From contig CAIJLV010000175.1 of assembly GCA_903821635.1 (NCBI GenBank), positions 1 to 50,796 on the forward strand: a stretch of DNA of 50,796 nucleotides, in the 5' to 3' direction. Below the pieces are notes generated by a model that was not told where the DNA came from, ran no database searches, and saw nothing but the letters and a program-made list of their open reading frames with translations. Made by a program: the position numbers and the translations under genes. Below, in pieces: positions 1-8,370 of this stretch (position 1 is its first letter; the number at the start of each line of letters is the position of its first letter). This stretch comes from an uncultured Verrucomicrobiota bacterium. GTDB taxonomy: Bacteria; Verrucomicrobiota; Verrucomicrobiia; Limisphaerales; UBA9464.

Positions 1-21
1 CCACCCACGGTTTATGGTGCC

Positions 22-54
22 AACGGCGGGACTTGCTCCCGCCGTTTTGCTTTT
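22..54 (+). terminator. Rho-independent terminator of a gene left of the window
   Basis: A perfect 10-bp inverted repeat (22-31 pairing with 37-46) with a 5-nt loop is followed by a T-rich run (TTGCTTTT). The T-tract lies on the plus-strand side, so it probably ends a plus-strand gene outside the window. Read on the minus strand, downstream of the DUF1501 gene, there is no T-tract. Confidence 0.6.
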
Positions 55-98
55 GGGCCGTCCCCAAGTAGCCCGCCGACGCCCCCACCCCGGCAGGC

Positions 99-1553
99 TC
101 AGGCCACCAACCCCTGGATCACCTTGCCCGACAAGTCGGTCAGCCGGTAGTCGCGGCCGGCGTTGCGGAAAGTAAACTGCTCATGCTCAAAGCCGAGCAG
201 ATGCAGAATCGTGGCGTGCAAGTCATGCACGTGGACCTTGTTTTCCTGCGCCGCGAACCCGAATTCATCCGTCGCCCCATAAGCCACGCCCCCCCGCACG
301 CCCCCGCCGGCCATCCACATGGTGAAACCGTGGTTGTTGTGGTCGCGGCCGTTTTGTTTGCCGGCATTGGCACCCGGGGTGGGCAATTCCACGGTGGGCG
401 TCCGCCCGAATTCGCCGCCCCAAATCACGAGCGTGTCCTCCAGCAGGCCCCGCTCCTTCAGGTCGGTGAGCAGCGCGCCGATCGCGCGGTCGCATTGACC
501 GGCCAGCCGGCGGTGGCCCTCTTCGATGTCATCGTGATTATCCCACGGCTGGCCGGAACCGTGCCAGACCTGCACAAATCGAACCCCGCGTTCAATAAGT
601 CGCCGGGCGATGAGAATCTGCCGCGCTTGGGTGCCTTCGCCGTAACGTTGCCGAATGTATTCCGGCTCGCGGCTGACATCGAAGGCGTCGGCCGCATCGC
701 CTTGCATCCGGTAGGCCAGTTCAAAACTCTGAATCCGGGCCTCCAACTGAGCATCGACCGCCCGGGCGCGCCGGTGCTGCTCATTCAACTTCTGCAGCAG
801 ATCCAATTGCGCCCGCTGCTGCGGCAGGGCGGTGTAATGGTTGGTGATATTCTCAATCAACTTTTCAAGCTGGGTGTGCTCGGTGTTGATGTAGGTGCCT
901 TGGAAGACGCCGGGCAGGAAGGCGCTCTGCCAATTTTGCGATTCTTGGATCGGATAACCGCCCGGGCACATCGCAATGAAACCAGGCAAATTCTGATTCT
1001 CGGTGCCGAGCCCATAGGTGACCCACGAACCAAAACTGGGGCGCGGCAACCGGGCTTCCCCGCAGTTCATCAGCAAGAGCGACGGTTCGTGGTTCGGCAC
1101 ATCCGCCTGCATGGAGCGGACCACACACAGGTCGTCGGCGTGTTGAGCGGTGTGCTGGAAAAGTTCGCTGACCTCGAGCCCGCACTGCCCGTAGCGCTGC
1201 CACTTGAACGGCGATTGATAGGCGGCGCCGGTCTTGCGTTCAGTCGCAAAGTGAACCGGGATTTCTTTCCCGTGATACTTCTCCAACGCGATCTTGCGGT
1301 CGAACGTGTCCACGTGGGATGGACCGCCGTTCATGAACAAGTGGATGACCCGCTTGGCCCGGCCGGGAAACTGCGGCGCCTTCGGCCCCAGCGGACTCAT
1401 CATCGAGCCGCCTTCGGTGGCGTGCGCGGAAAAGCCCCCCGGGGAACCCAACAGCGAGGTCAGCCCCAAAGCGCCCATACCCATGCCGCAGCGGCCCAGA
1501 AACTGCCGTCGAGTCAGCGCCAGATGTTCAGCTTGAAAAGCGTGGTGGTTCAT
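99..1553 (-). CDS. DUF1501 domain-containing protein (Tat-exported, sulfatase-like fold)
   Basis: 484 residues starting with a twin-arginine signal (LTRRQFLGRCGMG near residues 14-26) and a short hydrophobic stretch. The body has DUF1501 hallmarks: 'FMNGGPSHVDTFD' (about 73-85), 'PNHEPSLLLMNCGEARLPRPSFGSW' region, 'WHGSGQPWDNHDD' and 'GGEFGRTPT', consistent with the alkaline phosphatase/sulfatase superfamily fold. Length is normal for the family. In Verrucomicrobiota and Planctomycetota such genes usually follow a cytochrome-containing DUF1549/DUF1553 gene. Here the gene upstream on the other strand is a glycoside hydrolase, so that partner is missing locally. The biochemical role of the family is not established. 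The start has no clear Shine-Dalgarno site. Confidence 0.9.
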   Translation of the reverse strand: MNHHAFQAEHLALTRRQFLGRCGMGMGALGLTSLLGSPGGFSAHATEGGSMMSPLGPKAPQFPGRAKRVIHLFMNGGPSHVDTFDRKIALEKYHGKEIPVHFATERKTGAAYQSPFKWQRYGQCGLEVSELFQHTAQHADDLCVVRSMQADVPNHEPSLLLMNCGEARLPRPSFGSWVTYGLGTENQNLPGFIAMCPGGYPIQESQNWQSAFLPGVFQGTYINTEHTQLEKLIENITNHYTALPQQRAQLDLLQKLNEQHRRARAVDAQLEARIQSFELAYRMQGDAADAFDVSREPEYIRQRYGEGTQARQILIARRLIERGVRFVQVWHGSGQPWDNHDDIEEGHRRLAGQCDRAIGALLTDLKERGLLEDTLVIWGGEFGRTPTVELPTPGANAGKQNGRDHNNHGFTMWMAGGGVRGGVAYGATDEFGFAAQENKVHVHDLHATILHLLGFEHEQFTFRNAGRDYRLTDLSGKVIQGLVA

Positions 1554-1729
1554 CGAAACAAGTCCCTTTGCGGACGCCCAAATGGCAACGTGGATTCAAG
1601 GGGCATTGGCGGGAAGGTTACCTAGCAAGCTGGCCGCGCAAAGCGGGTTTTTTCGGCACCCGACCGAACTGGAATGGCGGCCGGGTCAAGACCCTTGCCT
1701 TGGCTCGGGTCACAAATCAACGTGTCGCC
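1554..1729. other. Divergent intergenic region between DUF1501 and GH32 genes
   Basis: This 176-bp spacer must contain promoters for both divergent genes. An open frame upstream of the GH32 start continues to 1568, but the encoded residues are basic and look non-coding. A 4-bp stem followed by six Ts near 1637-1656 resembles a very weak terminator or attenuator. No convincing promoter hexamers were seen. Confidence 0.4.
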
Positions 1730-3682
1730 ATGTTCATCCGTTTTGCGCTGGCCGCTTTCTTGGCGCTTCCGGCCACCGCCGTCGCCGAACAACTGCTCGC
1801 CGATTTCGAGGGCGCCGACTACTCCGGTTGGACCGCCTCCGGCACGGCCTTCGGCACCGCTCCCGCCCGCGGCACGTGGCCCAACCAACAGCATGTCGGT
1901 GGCTTCCGAGGCAACGGTTTCGTGAATTCTTACCTCGGCGGAGACGGCGCTACGGGCACGCTCACGTCGCCGGAGTTCACCGTGTCGCAGCGCTTCCTGA
2001 ACTTCCTCGTCGGCGGCGGGGCACACGAAGGGCAGACCTGCGTGAACGTGCTGGTCGGTGGCCAAGTCGTTCGCTCCGCCCCAGGCCGTGACGACGAATT
2101 CCTGAACATGGCCACACTCGACCTCGGCGACTTTACGGGAAAGACGGCCCGCCTCCAGATCGTGGACTCCGCCACCGGCGGCTGGGGCCACATCAACGCC
2201 GACCACTTCGTCCTCAGTGACCGGGCCGCCACGCCGCCGATCACGAAGCGCGCCGTGGACACCAGCCGGCTCTACGACGAGACGCACCGGCCGCAGTTCC
2301 ACTTCACCGCGCAGCAGGGCTGGCACAACGACCCCAACGGCCTCGTCTTCTTTGCCGGGGAATATCACCTCTTCTTCCAGCACAATCCCTACGGCCGCGA
2401 ATGGGGCAACATGACCTGGGGCCACGCCGTCAGCCCCGACATGGTCCATTGGCAGCAGCTCGACCACGCCCTCTGGCCCGACCGCACGGGCACGATGTTC
2501 AGCGGCTCGGCCGTCGTGGACCGCAACAACACCGCCAGCTTCCAAACTGGCAAGGAGCCCGCCCTCGTCGCCCTCTACACCGCCGCCGGCGGCACCAGCG
2601 AGGAGTCAAAAGGACAGCCCTTCACCCAATGCCTCGCCTACTCGAATGACCGTGGCCGCACCTGGACCAAGTATGCCGGTAACCCAGTCGTGCCCAACGT
2701 CGGCGACGGTGACCGCGACCCCAAAGTCTTCTGGCACGCGCCCACGAAACGTTGGGTCATGCCGCTCTACGTCGGCGAAAAGGACCCGGTGAAGAAGGAC
2801 GCCAAGGGCAATCCGACCACGCGCCATGTCTGCCATTTCTACACCTCGCCCGACCTCAAGGTGTGGAGCTTCGCCAGCCAGTTCGCCGAGGAACTCTACG
2901 AATGTCCCGGCTTCTTTGAACTCCCGGTGGACGGTCGCAAACGCGATTCGCGCTGGGTGCTCTTCGGCGCCAGCGGCGACTACTGGCTCGGCCGTTTCGA
3001 CGGACGCGAGTTCAAGGCCGAGACCGCCAAGCTCAAGGGCAACTACGGCGCCAACGCCTACGCCGCGCAGGCCTGGGATGACTTGCCCGACGGCCGCATC
3101 GTCTATCTCGACTGGATGCAGGGTGGGAAATATCCGGGCATGCCTTTCAACCAGCAGATGGGCGTCCCGCTCGAACTCAGCCTCCAGACCACGCCCGACG
3201 GCATCCGCCTCGTGAAGTGGCCCGCCAAGGAACTCGGCTCGCTGATCGCCAATGCGGAATCCGTCACCGTGCCCACCGCCGCGGGCCGGCACGAACTGCC
3301 CGCCGCCGCGAAGGAGCTGCTCGACGTCGAACTGGAGTTCATCCCCGGCACCGCCGAAACCGTGACGCTGGAACTCCGCGGCCAAAAGCTCGTGTGGAAC
3401 GCCAAGGCCGGCGAACTCACCGCCTTCGGCCGCAAGCTCCCGCTGCGTCCCGCCGCCCGCAGCCTCGGTCGGCACACCGAGAAACCGTGGAATGGTAGCG
3501 TCCGGCTGCGCGTTCTGCTCGACCGCACCTCACTGGAACTCTTCGGCAACGGCGGCGTCACGATGGCGTCGTTCTGCTTCATCCCCGCCGTCGATCCCGG
3601 CGCCGCCCTCACCATCGAAAGCGGCAGTCTTGCCAAAGCCCGCCTGACCGCCCGGACGCTGAAGTCTGCTTGGGTGAAATGA
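1730..3682 (+). CDS. Secreted glycoside hydrolase family 32 (levanase/invertase-like)
   Basis: The ATG at 1730 is chosen because it begins a clean signal peptide (MFIRFALAAFLALPATAVA); the frame is open further upstream without protein character. The product is 650 residues. Residues about 20-165 form a beta-rich N-terminal module ('GWTASGTAFG...'), and the GH32 five-bladed propeller follows. It has the nucleophile motif WHNDPNG (W198; nucleophile D201), the RDP transition-state stabiliser (R329-D330) and the EC acid/base motif (E391-C392). A C-terminal beta-sandwich is typical of GH32 ('LELFGNGG' near the end). It should hydrolyse beta-fructosides such as sucrose, levan or inulin in the periplasm or outside the cell; the exact substrate cannot be read from sequence. 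It overlaps the downstream permease gene by an ATGA, implying that uptake follows hydrolysis. Confidence 0.93.
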   Translation: MFIRFALAAFLALPATAVAEQLLADFEGADYSGWTASGTAFGTAPARGTWPNQQHVGGFRGNGFVNSYLGGDGATGTLTSPEFTVSQRFLNFLVGGGAHEGQTCVNVLVGGQVVRSAPGRDDEFLNMATLDLGDFTGKTARLQIVDSATGGWGHINADHFVLSDRAATPPITKRAVDTSRLYDETHRPQFHFTAQQGWHNDPNGLVFFAGEYHLFFQHNPYGREWGNMTWGHAVSPDMVHWQQLDHALWPDRTGTMFSGSAVVDRNNTASFQTGKEPALVALYTAAGGTSEESKGQPFTQCLAYSNDRGRTWTKYAGNPVVPNVGDGDRDPKVFWHAPTKRWVMPLYVGEKDPVKKDAKGNPTTRHVCHFYTSPDLKVWSFASQFAEELYECPGFFELPVDGRKRDSRWVLFGASGDYWLGRFDGREFKAETAKLKGNYGANAYAAQAWDDLPDGRIVYLDWMQGGKYPGMPFNQQMGVPLELSLQTTPDGIRLVKWPAKELGSLIANAESVTVPTAAGRHELPAAAKELLDVELEFIPGTAETVTLELRGQKLVWNAKAGELTAFGRKLPLRPAARSLGRHTEKPWNGSVRLRVLLDRTSLELFGNGGVTMASFCFIPAVDPGAALTIESGSLAKARLTARTLKSAWVK

Positions 3683-5007
3683 GCCCGAAGCACGACAGTT
3701 GGACTGCCGCGCTCCGTCACTACGGCATGGCTGGCGTGCTGGTCTTGCTGTGTGCGTTCTTCGCCGCCGTCACGGTGCGCGAACAGCAGCCGGCCGGCGC
3801 CGAAGCCGCCGACGATGTGACCGCGCAGTTGCTTCAGGCCGGCAAGCCTTCCGCCGTGCTGATCGTCGCCCGCGGCTCGGACGACGACCGGGCATTCGCC
3901 GACGCGATGAAGACCAAGCTGGAGGCGGCGGGAGTTGCCGTCGCGGGCATGGTGACCGGTGAACCGCGCGATGCCCGTAGGGAACTCCAGCGCCTGAACG
4001 AGGCCGGCACCAACCTCACCGTCATCGCGACCACACCGGAGTGCGCCGCGTGGACCGTGCTCACGGATCTGCCGACGAAGTTCGCCGCGCTCGGCGGGCC
4101 GCGCATCGTCTCGCCGACAACGACGCGCTGGCCCGTGTTCCTGACGCGCCAAAATCTCCTCAACATCGCCAACCAGATCGTCGTGGTCGCGATCCTCTCG
4201 GCCGGGCTTACGCTGGTCATCCTCACCGGCGGCATCGACCTGAGCGTGGGCAGCCTCATCGCCTTGGCCGCAGTCGTGGCAACGCGGTTGGTGCGCGACC
4301 ACTTGGGCGCTGCCAACGCCAACATCGGCGGACTGCTGCTGGCCGCGTTCGCCGGCTTGGGGCTCGCGGGTGCGATTGGAGCGGCGTCAGGCGCGGTGGT
4401 GGTGCGATTCAACCTGCCGCCGTTCATAGCCACGCTGGCCGTCATGCAGGCGGCGAGCGGACTCGCCTTCATTCTCGCCCAAGGGCAGTCGATCTACGAA
4501 CTGCCCGAGGCGTCTGCGTGGCTCGGGCGCGGCACGGGCCTGTTCGGATTGCCCCACGCCGTCCTGTTGATGCTGCTCGTCTTTGCCGGCGCGCACGTAT
4601 TGCTCACGCGCACCGTGCTGGGCCGACAACTCTACGCGGTGGGCGGGAACGAACAGGCCGCGCGCCTGTCCGGCGTGCCCGTGGGCCGCGTGAAACTCTT
4701 CGCCTACACCGCCTGCGCGGCGCTGGCCGGACTCGGCGGCATCGTGATGGCCTCGCAGCTCAAGAGCGGGGCGCCGACCTACGGCACGAGCTACGAACTC
4801 TACGCCATCGCCGCCGTGGTCGTGGGCGGGGCGAGTCTGACGGGCGGCCAAGGCAACGTGATCGGCACGCTGATCGGCGCGCTCATCATCGCCGTAATCA
4901 ACAACGGCATGAATCTGACCGGCGTGGAAAGCTACACTCAGAAGGTTGTCCTGGGACTCGTCATTCTCGGCGCCGTCTTGCTCGATCAATGGCGGAAACG
5001 CCGATAA
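3679..5007 (+). CDS. RbsC-type sugar ABC transporter permease with an inserted extra domain
   Basis: 442 residues from the ATG that overlaps the GH32 stop (ATGA). The C-terminal 300 residues are a standard BPD_transp_2 permease: 'FLTRQNLLNIANQIVVVAIL', the GGIDLSVGS motif, repeated hydrophobic helices, and the EAA-like 'GGNEQAARLSGVPVGRVK' loop. The N-terminus is odd. After a first hydrophobic helix (about residues 13-30) there are about 110 soluble residues with alpha/beta character ('SAVLIVARGSDDDRAFADAMK') before the usual second helix. Related permeases go almost directly from helix 1 to the 'F..NLLNI' segment. By topology the insert would be periplasmic, where it might help capture substrate (inference). 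No ATPase or binding-protein gene is adjacent. Fructose or short fructans are the likely cargo, judging only from the coupled GH32 gene. Confidence 0.85.
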   Translation: MSPKHDSWTAALRHYGMAGVLVLLCAFFAAVTVREQQPAGAEAADDVTAQLLQAGKPSAVLIVARGSDDDRAFADAMKTKLEAAGVAVAGMVTGEPRDARRELQRLNEAGTNLTVIATTPECAAWTVLTDLPTKFAALGGPRIVSPTTTRWPVFLTRQNLLNIANQIVVVAILSAGLTLVILTGGIDLSVGSLIALAAVVATRLVRDHLGAANANIGGLLLAAFAGLGLAGAIGAASGAVVVRFNLPPFIATLAVMQAASGLAFILAQGQSIYELPEASAWLGRGTGLFGLPHAVLLMLLVFAGAHVLLTRTVLGRQLYAVGGNEQAARLSGVPVGRVKLFAYTACAALAGLGGIVMASQLKSGAPTYGTSYELYAIAAVVVGGASLTGGQGNVIGTLIGALIIAVINNGMNLTGVESYTQKVVLGLVILGAVLLDQWRKRR

Positions 5008-5052
5008 CTCCGAGCACGGCCGGACCGCGGTTGTCCGAGGGGCCGAGCGACG

Positions 5053-8000
5053 ATGACGCCCGCATTGAAAGACGAGCCCCAATCCGCGAACGATCTCGCT
5101 GTGTCCGGTTTCCATCTTCACCGCAGCAACCGCTTGGAGTCCCTAGTCGGGACGCTGGCGGAGCTGGTGCGGTCTCCGCTGCGCTCGCCGTTGGCCCAAG
5201 AAACCGTGCTCGTGCAAAGCCAAGGCATGGCGCGCTGGCTCAAACTACAGCTCGCGGAACGCCTCGGCGTCGCGGCCAACCTGCGGTTCCCGTTCCCGCG
5301 CGCCTTCGCCCACGAACTCTTTCGGGCGCTGGATCTGACGGTTGATGCCCGGCCTTCATTTGATCCGGAATTGCTCGTTTGGCGGCTCTTCAAACTGTTG
5401 CCCAGCGCGGCGCGGCGGCCGGGCTTCGAGTCCGTGGCGCGTTACTTGGCCGACGGGGACGAGCGGAAACAGTTTCAACTGGCCGGTCGTCTGGCCCGCC
5501 TGTTCGACCAATATCTCGTCTATCGACCCGACCTGATCCTCGCTTGGGAAAACGACGACGCGAATTGGCAGGAAACCTTTCAGGCCGAACCCCAAGACGC
5601 GTGGCAGGCGCAACTGTGGCACCTCATCGGCGCCGGTTGGGCCGCCGGCCATCCCGCGACTTGGCATCGGGAATTTCTCCGTCGCGCCCAAGCGGGCACC
5701 CTGCCCGCCGACCGACTGCCAGAGCGAATGGCGGTGTTTGGCGTTTCCGCCCTGCCGCCATTCCATCTCGACCTGCTCTCCGGGCTGGGACGCGTGACCG
5801 AAGTGCATTTTTTCCTACTCCAACCCACGGAGCACTACTGGGGCGACCTGCGCTCCCGACGCGAACAAGCCCTGCACCGCCGCCGCCGCGCCACGCCCCA
5901 AGCGGAATCATTGAGCGAGGAGGGCCATCCACTCCTGGCTTCGCTGGGCCGAACCGGGCGCGAACTCCTCGACCTGTTGCTCGAAGGCGAAGCGCACGAC
6001 GCGGAGGAACATTTTGAAGCCACCAACCCGACTCGCCTGCTCGGGCGCTTGCAGGCCGCCATGCTCACCCTTCAAGCCCGCTCCAGCGGCGAACCCCGCG
6101 CGCGTTGGGCCGCCACCGATGACTCCATCCGCGTGCATTCGTGCCACAGCCCGCTGCGCGAAGTGGAAGTGCTCCGCGACCATTTGCTGGCCTGGTTTGA
6201 TGACGACCCCACCCTGCAACCACGGGACGTCATCGTCATGGTCCCCGACTTGGACACCTACGCGCCGCTGCTCGAAGCGCTTTTCATCCAGCCCGAACGG
6301 CCGAACGAAGCCATCCCCTTTTCCCTCGCCGACCAAAGTCCGCGTGCCGGCGGCTTGGGAGCGGCGTTGTGGCAGGCACTGGAAGTCGCCGATGGTGACT
6401 TTGGCGCGGTGCAACTTCTCAGCCTGTTGGAGCGCCCACTGGTTCGCCAGCACTTCGGCTTGGACGAAGACGACGTGGAGCGGGTGCGCCACTGGGTGCG
6501 CGCCGCCGAAATTCGTTGGGGGCGCGATGCCGAGCACACCGGGACGCACCACGCGACGGGTGGGCAATCGTGGCGCGCAGGGCTCGATCGCCTCCTGCTG
6601 AGTTACGCGCTCGGGGGCGAGGACGAGTTGGTCGTCTGCGGCATCGCCCGCTCCGTGACCCTGGAGGGGGGCGACGCGGAAGGTCTGGGTGGCTTTTGTC
6701 GCTTTGCGGAAACGCTGATCGACTTCAGCACCCTGACGGAAACTCCGGTCCCGCCCCGCGACTGGGCGGACCGCATTGAAGCCTTGTTCAGCGCGCTGCT
6801 CGGGACCGGCGGCGAAGCCCAACGCGAAGCCGAACCCATCCGAGCGGCTTTGGCGACCCTCCGCGACGCCCAGCGATGGGCCGGCTGCGACCAACCGCTC
6901 AGCTTCGCCGTCATCCGGGAACACCTCGGCGCCGCCTTGGCTGAAGATCGGCGCGGCAGCGGCTTCCTCCTCGGGGGCGTTACGATCTGCGGGCTGAAAC
7001 CAATGCGCAGCATTCCGTTTAAAGTCGTGTGCCTGCTCGGCATGAACCACGGTGTCTTTCCCCGGCAGTCCACGCCGCTGGCCTTCGACCTGACCGCCCG
7101 CCGCCGCCGGACCGGCGACAGTTCGCCCCGCGACGACGACCGCTACCTGTTCCTCGAAACCCTGCTGTCTGCCCGCGAACGCCTGCACCTCAGCTACGTC
7201 GGTCAGTCGCAGCGCGACGGGAAGGACATCCCCCCGGGCGTCGTCGTCAGCGAATTGCTGGATCACCTCGACCACGAATTCGAAACCGAGGACGGCTCCC
7301 CGCTCAGGTCCACACTCCTCGTGCAGCACCGACTGCAAGCCTTCAGCCCAGACTATTTCAGCGGTGACCTACGGTTCAGCTTTTCCCAGCAAAACCACGC
7401 CGCCGCCGAGGCGTATCTCCGCCCTCGCCGCGAGCCGCAGCCGCCACTGGCCGGCAGCGTGGCGCCCGCTGCGACGGACGACCCCTTGTCCCTCGCGACG
7501 CTGATTCGCTTCTTCCGCAACCCGGCGAAACACTTCGCGGAACAGCGCCTTTCATTCCGCCTCCCGCGTGCCGAAGAAACCCTGCCAGAGGAGGAGCGTT
7601 TCAACGTGGATCGCCGCGAGAATTACGGTTTGGTCGAGGCGGGCGTGGCCGCCCTCCGGTCCGGCGGCAGGGTCCAGGATCTGTTGACGCTGCAAGGGGC
7701 CGCGGGCCGGCTGCCCACCGGCCCGTTGGAGTCCGCCGAACGTAGCCGGCTCGAACGCGAGACCACCGAATTCTGGAACCGCTGCGAACCCCACTTCAAA
7801 GCTGGGGCGCGGTGGGTGGCCGGTGAATTCAAATCGGTGACCGGCAGCCGCTTGCCCGATCGCGTCGAACTCTTCGGCCCTGTCTTGGTGCGAGAGCGCT
7901 ACTCCGCCGTCGAGACCCGGCCCGACCTCCTGCTTGCAACTTGGATCGAGCTGCTGTGGACGGCCACGCAGGACGACACGGTCACGCACGCCGTAATCAT

Positions 8001-8370
8001 CGGCCGCGTTGGCACCGTCACCCTCCGCCGCCCGGCGCAACCGGCGGCGCTCCTCGAATCCCTGTTGGAATTATATCAGCAGGGCCAACACCGGGTCCTG
8101 CCCTTTGCCTGCAAAGCGGCCTATCTCTACGTGCAGAAGTGGCGCGGCAAAGTCCGCGATGAAACCCAGCGCGAGCGGGCGTGCATCACCGCAGCGCGCA
8201 CCGCTTGGAACCCCAACCCCAACTACGCCGACGCTCCCCCCGCGGAGTCCGAAGAGGAAGCCATGCAATTGGCCTATGCGGGGGGCGATCTGCCGGGCGA
8301 GCCGGAATTCGCCGCGGTCAGCCAGGCAATCTTTGAACCCCTCATGGACCATCAGGAGGTCGGCGCATGA
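5053..8370 (+). CDS. recC: RecBCD complex subunit RecC (exodeoxyribonuclease V gamma)
   Basis: 1105 residues, similar in size to E. coli RecC (about 1120). The N-terminus 'FHLHRSNRLESLVGTLAEL...LVQSQGMARWLKLQLAE' is characteristic. The protein keeps the inactive helicase-like and nuclease-like architecture of RecC, with recognisable segments such as 'MNHGVFPRQ' (about 660) and 'PRDDDRYLFLETLLSAR'. RecC holds the complex together and, in studied bacteria, recognises Chi. It overlaps recB by ATGA (8367/8370). The gene begins 45 bp after the permease stop and could be transcribed from that unit or from its own promoter; none is obvious. Confidence 0.95.
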   Translation: MTPALKDEPQSANDLAVSGFHLHRSNRLESLVGTLAELVRSPLRSPLAQETVLVQSQGMARWLKLQLAERLGVAANLRFPFPRAFAHELFRALDLTVDARPSFDPELLVWRLFKLLPSAARRPGFESVARYLADGDERKQFQLAGRLARLFDQYLVYRPDLILAWENDDANWQETFQAEPQDAWQAQLWHLIGAGWAAGHPATWHREFLRRAQAGTLPADRLPERMAVFGVSALPPFHLDLLSGLGRVTEVHFFLLQPTEHYWGDLRSRREQALHRRRRATPQAESLSEEGHPLLASLGRTGRELLDLLLEGEAHDAEEHFEATNPTRLLGRLQAAMLTLQARSSGEPRARWAATDDSIRVHSCHSPLREVEVLRDHLLAWFDDDPTLQPRDVIVMVPDLDTYAPLLEALFIQPERPNEAIPFSLADQSPRAGGLGAALWQALEVADGDFGAVQLLSLLERPLVRQHFGLDEDDVERVRHWVRAAEIRWGRDAEHTGTHHATGGQSWRAGLDRLLLSYALGGEDELVVCGIARSVTLEGGDAEGLGGFCRFAETLIDFSTLTETPVPPRDWADRIEALFSALLGTGGEAQREAEPIRAALATLRDAQRWAGCDQPLSFAVIREHLGAALAEDRRGSGFLLGGVTICGLKPMRSIPFKVVCLLGMNHGVFPRQSTPLAFDLTARRRRTGDSSPRDDDRYLFLETLLSARERLHLSYVGQSQRDGKDIPPGVVVSELLDHLDHEFETEDGSPLRSTLLVQHRLQAFSPDYFSGDLRFSFSQQNHAAAEAYLRPRREPQPPLAGSVAPAATDDPLSLATLIRFFRNPAKHFAEQRLSFRLPRAEETLPEEERFNVDRRENYGLVEAGVAALRSGGRVQDLLTLQGAAGRLPTGPLESAERSRLERETTEFWNRCEPHFKAGARWVAGEFKSVTGSRLPDRVELFGPVLVRERYSAVETRPDLLLATWIELLWTATQDDTVTHAVIIGRVGTVTLRRPAQPAALLESLLELYQQGQHRVLPFACKAAYLYVQKWRGKVRDETQRERACITAARTAWNPNPNYADAPPAESEEEAMQLAYAGGDLPGEPEFAAVSQAIFEPLMDHQEVGA

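Noticed and set aside
183..1625. 480-codon open frame on the plus strand
   Set aside because: It is fully antisense to the well-supported DUF1501 gene; high GC creates long empty frames opposite real genes, and the translation has no family features.
1568..1729. 54-codon extension of the GH32 protein
   Set aside because: It is basic and tryptophan-rich without homology features, and would place residues before a textbook signal peptide.
5908..7338. 476-codon open frame on the minus strand inside recC
   Set aside because: It is antisense to recC, low-complexity in composition and without domains.
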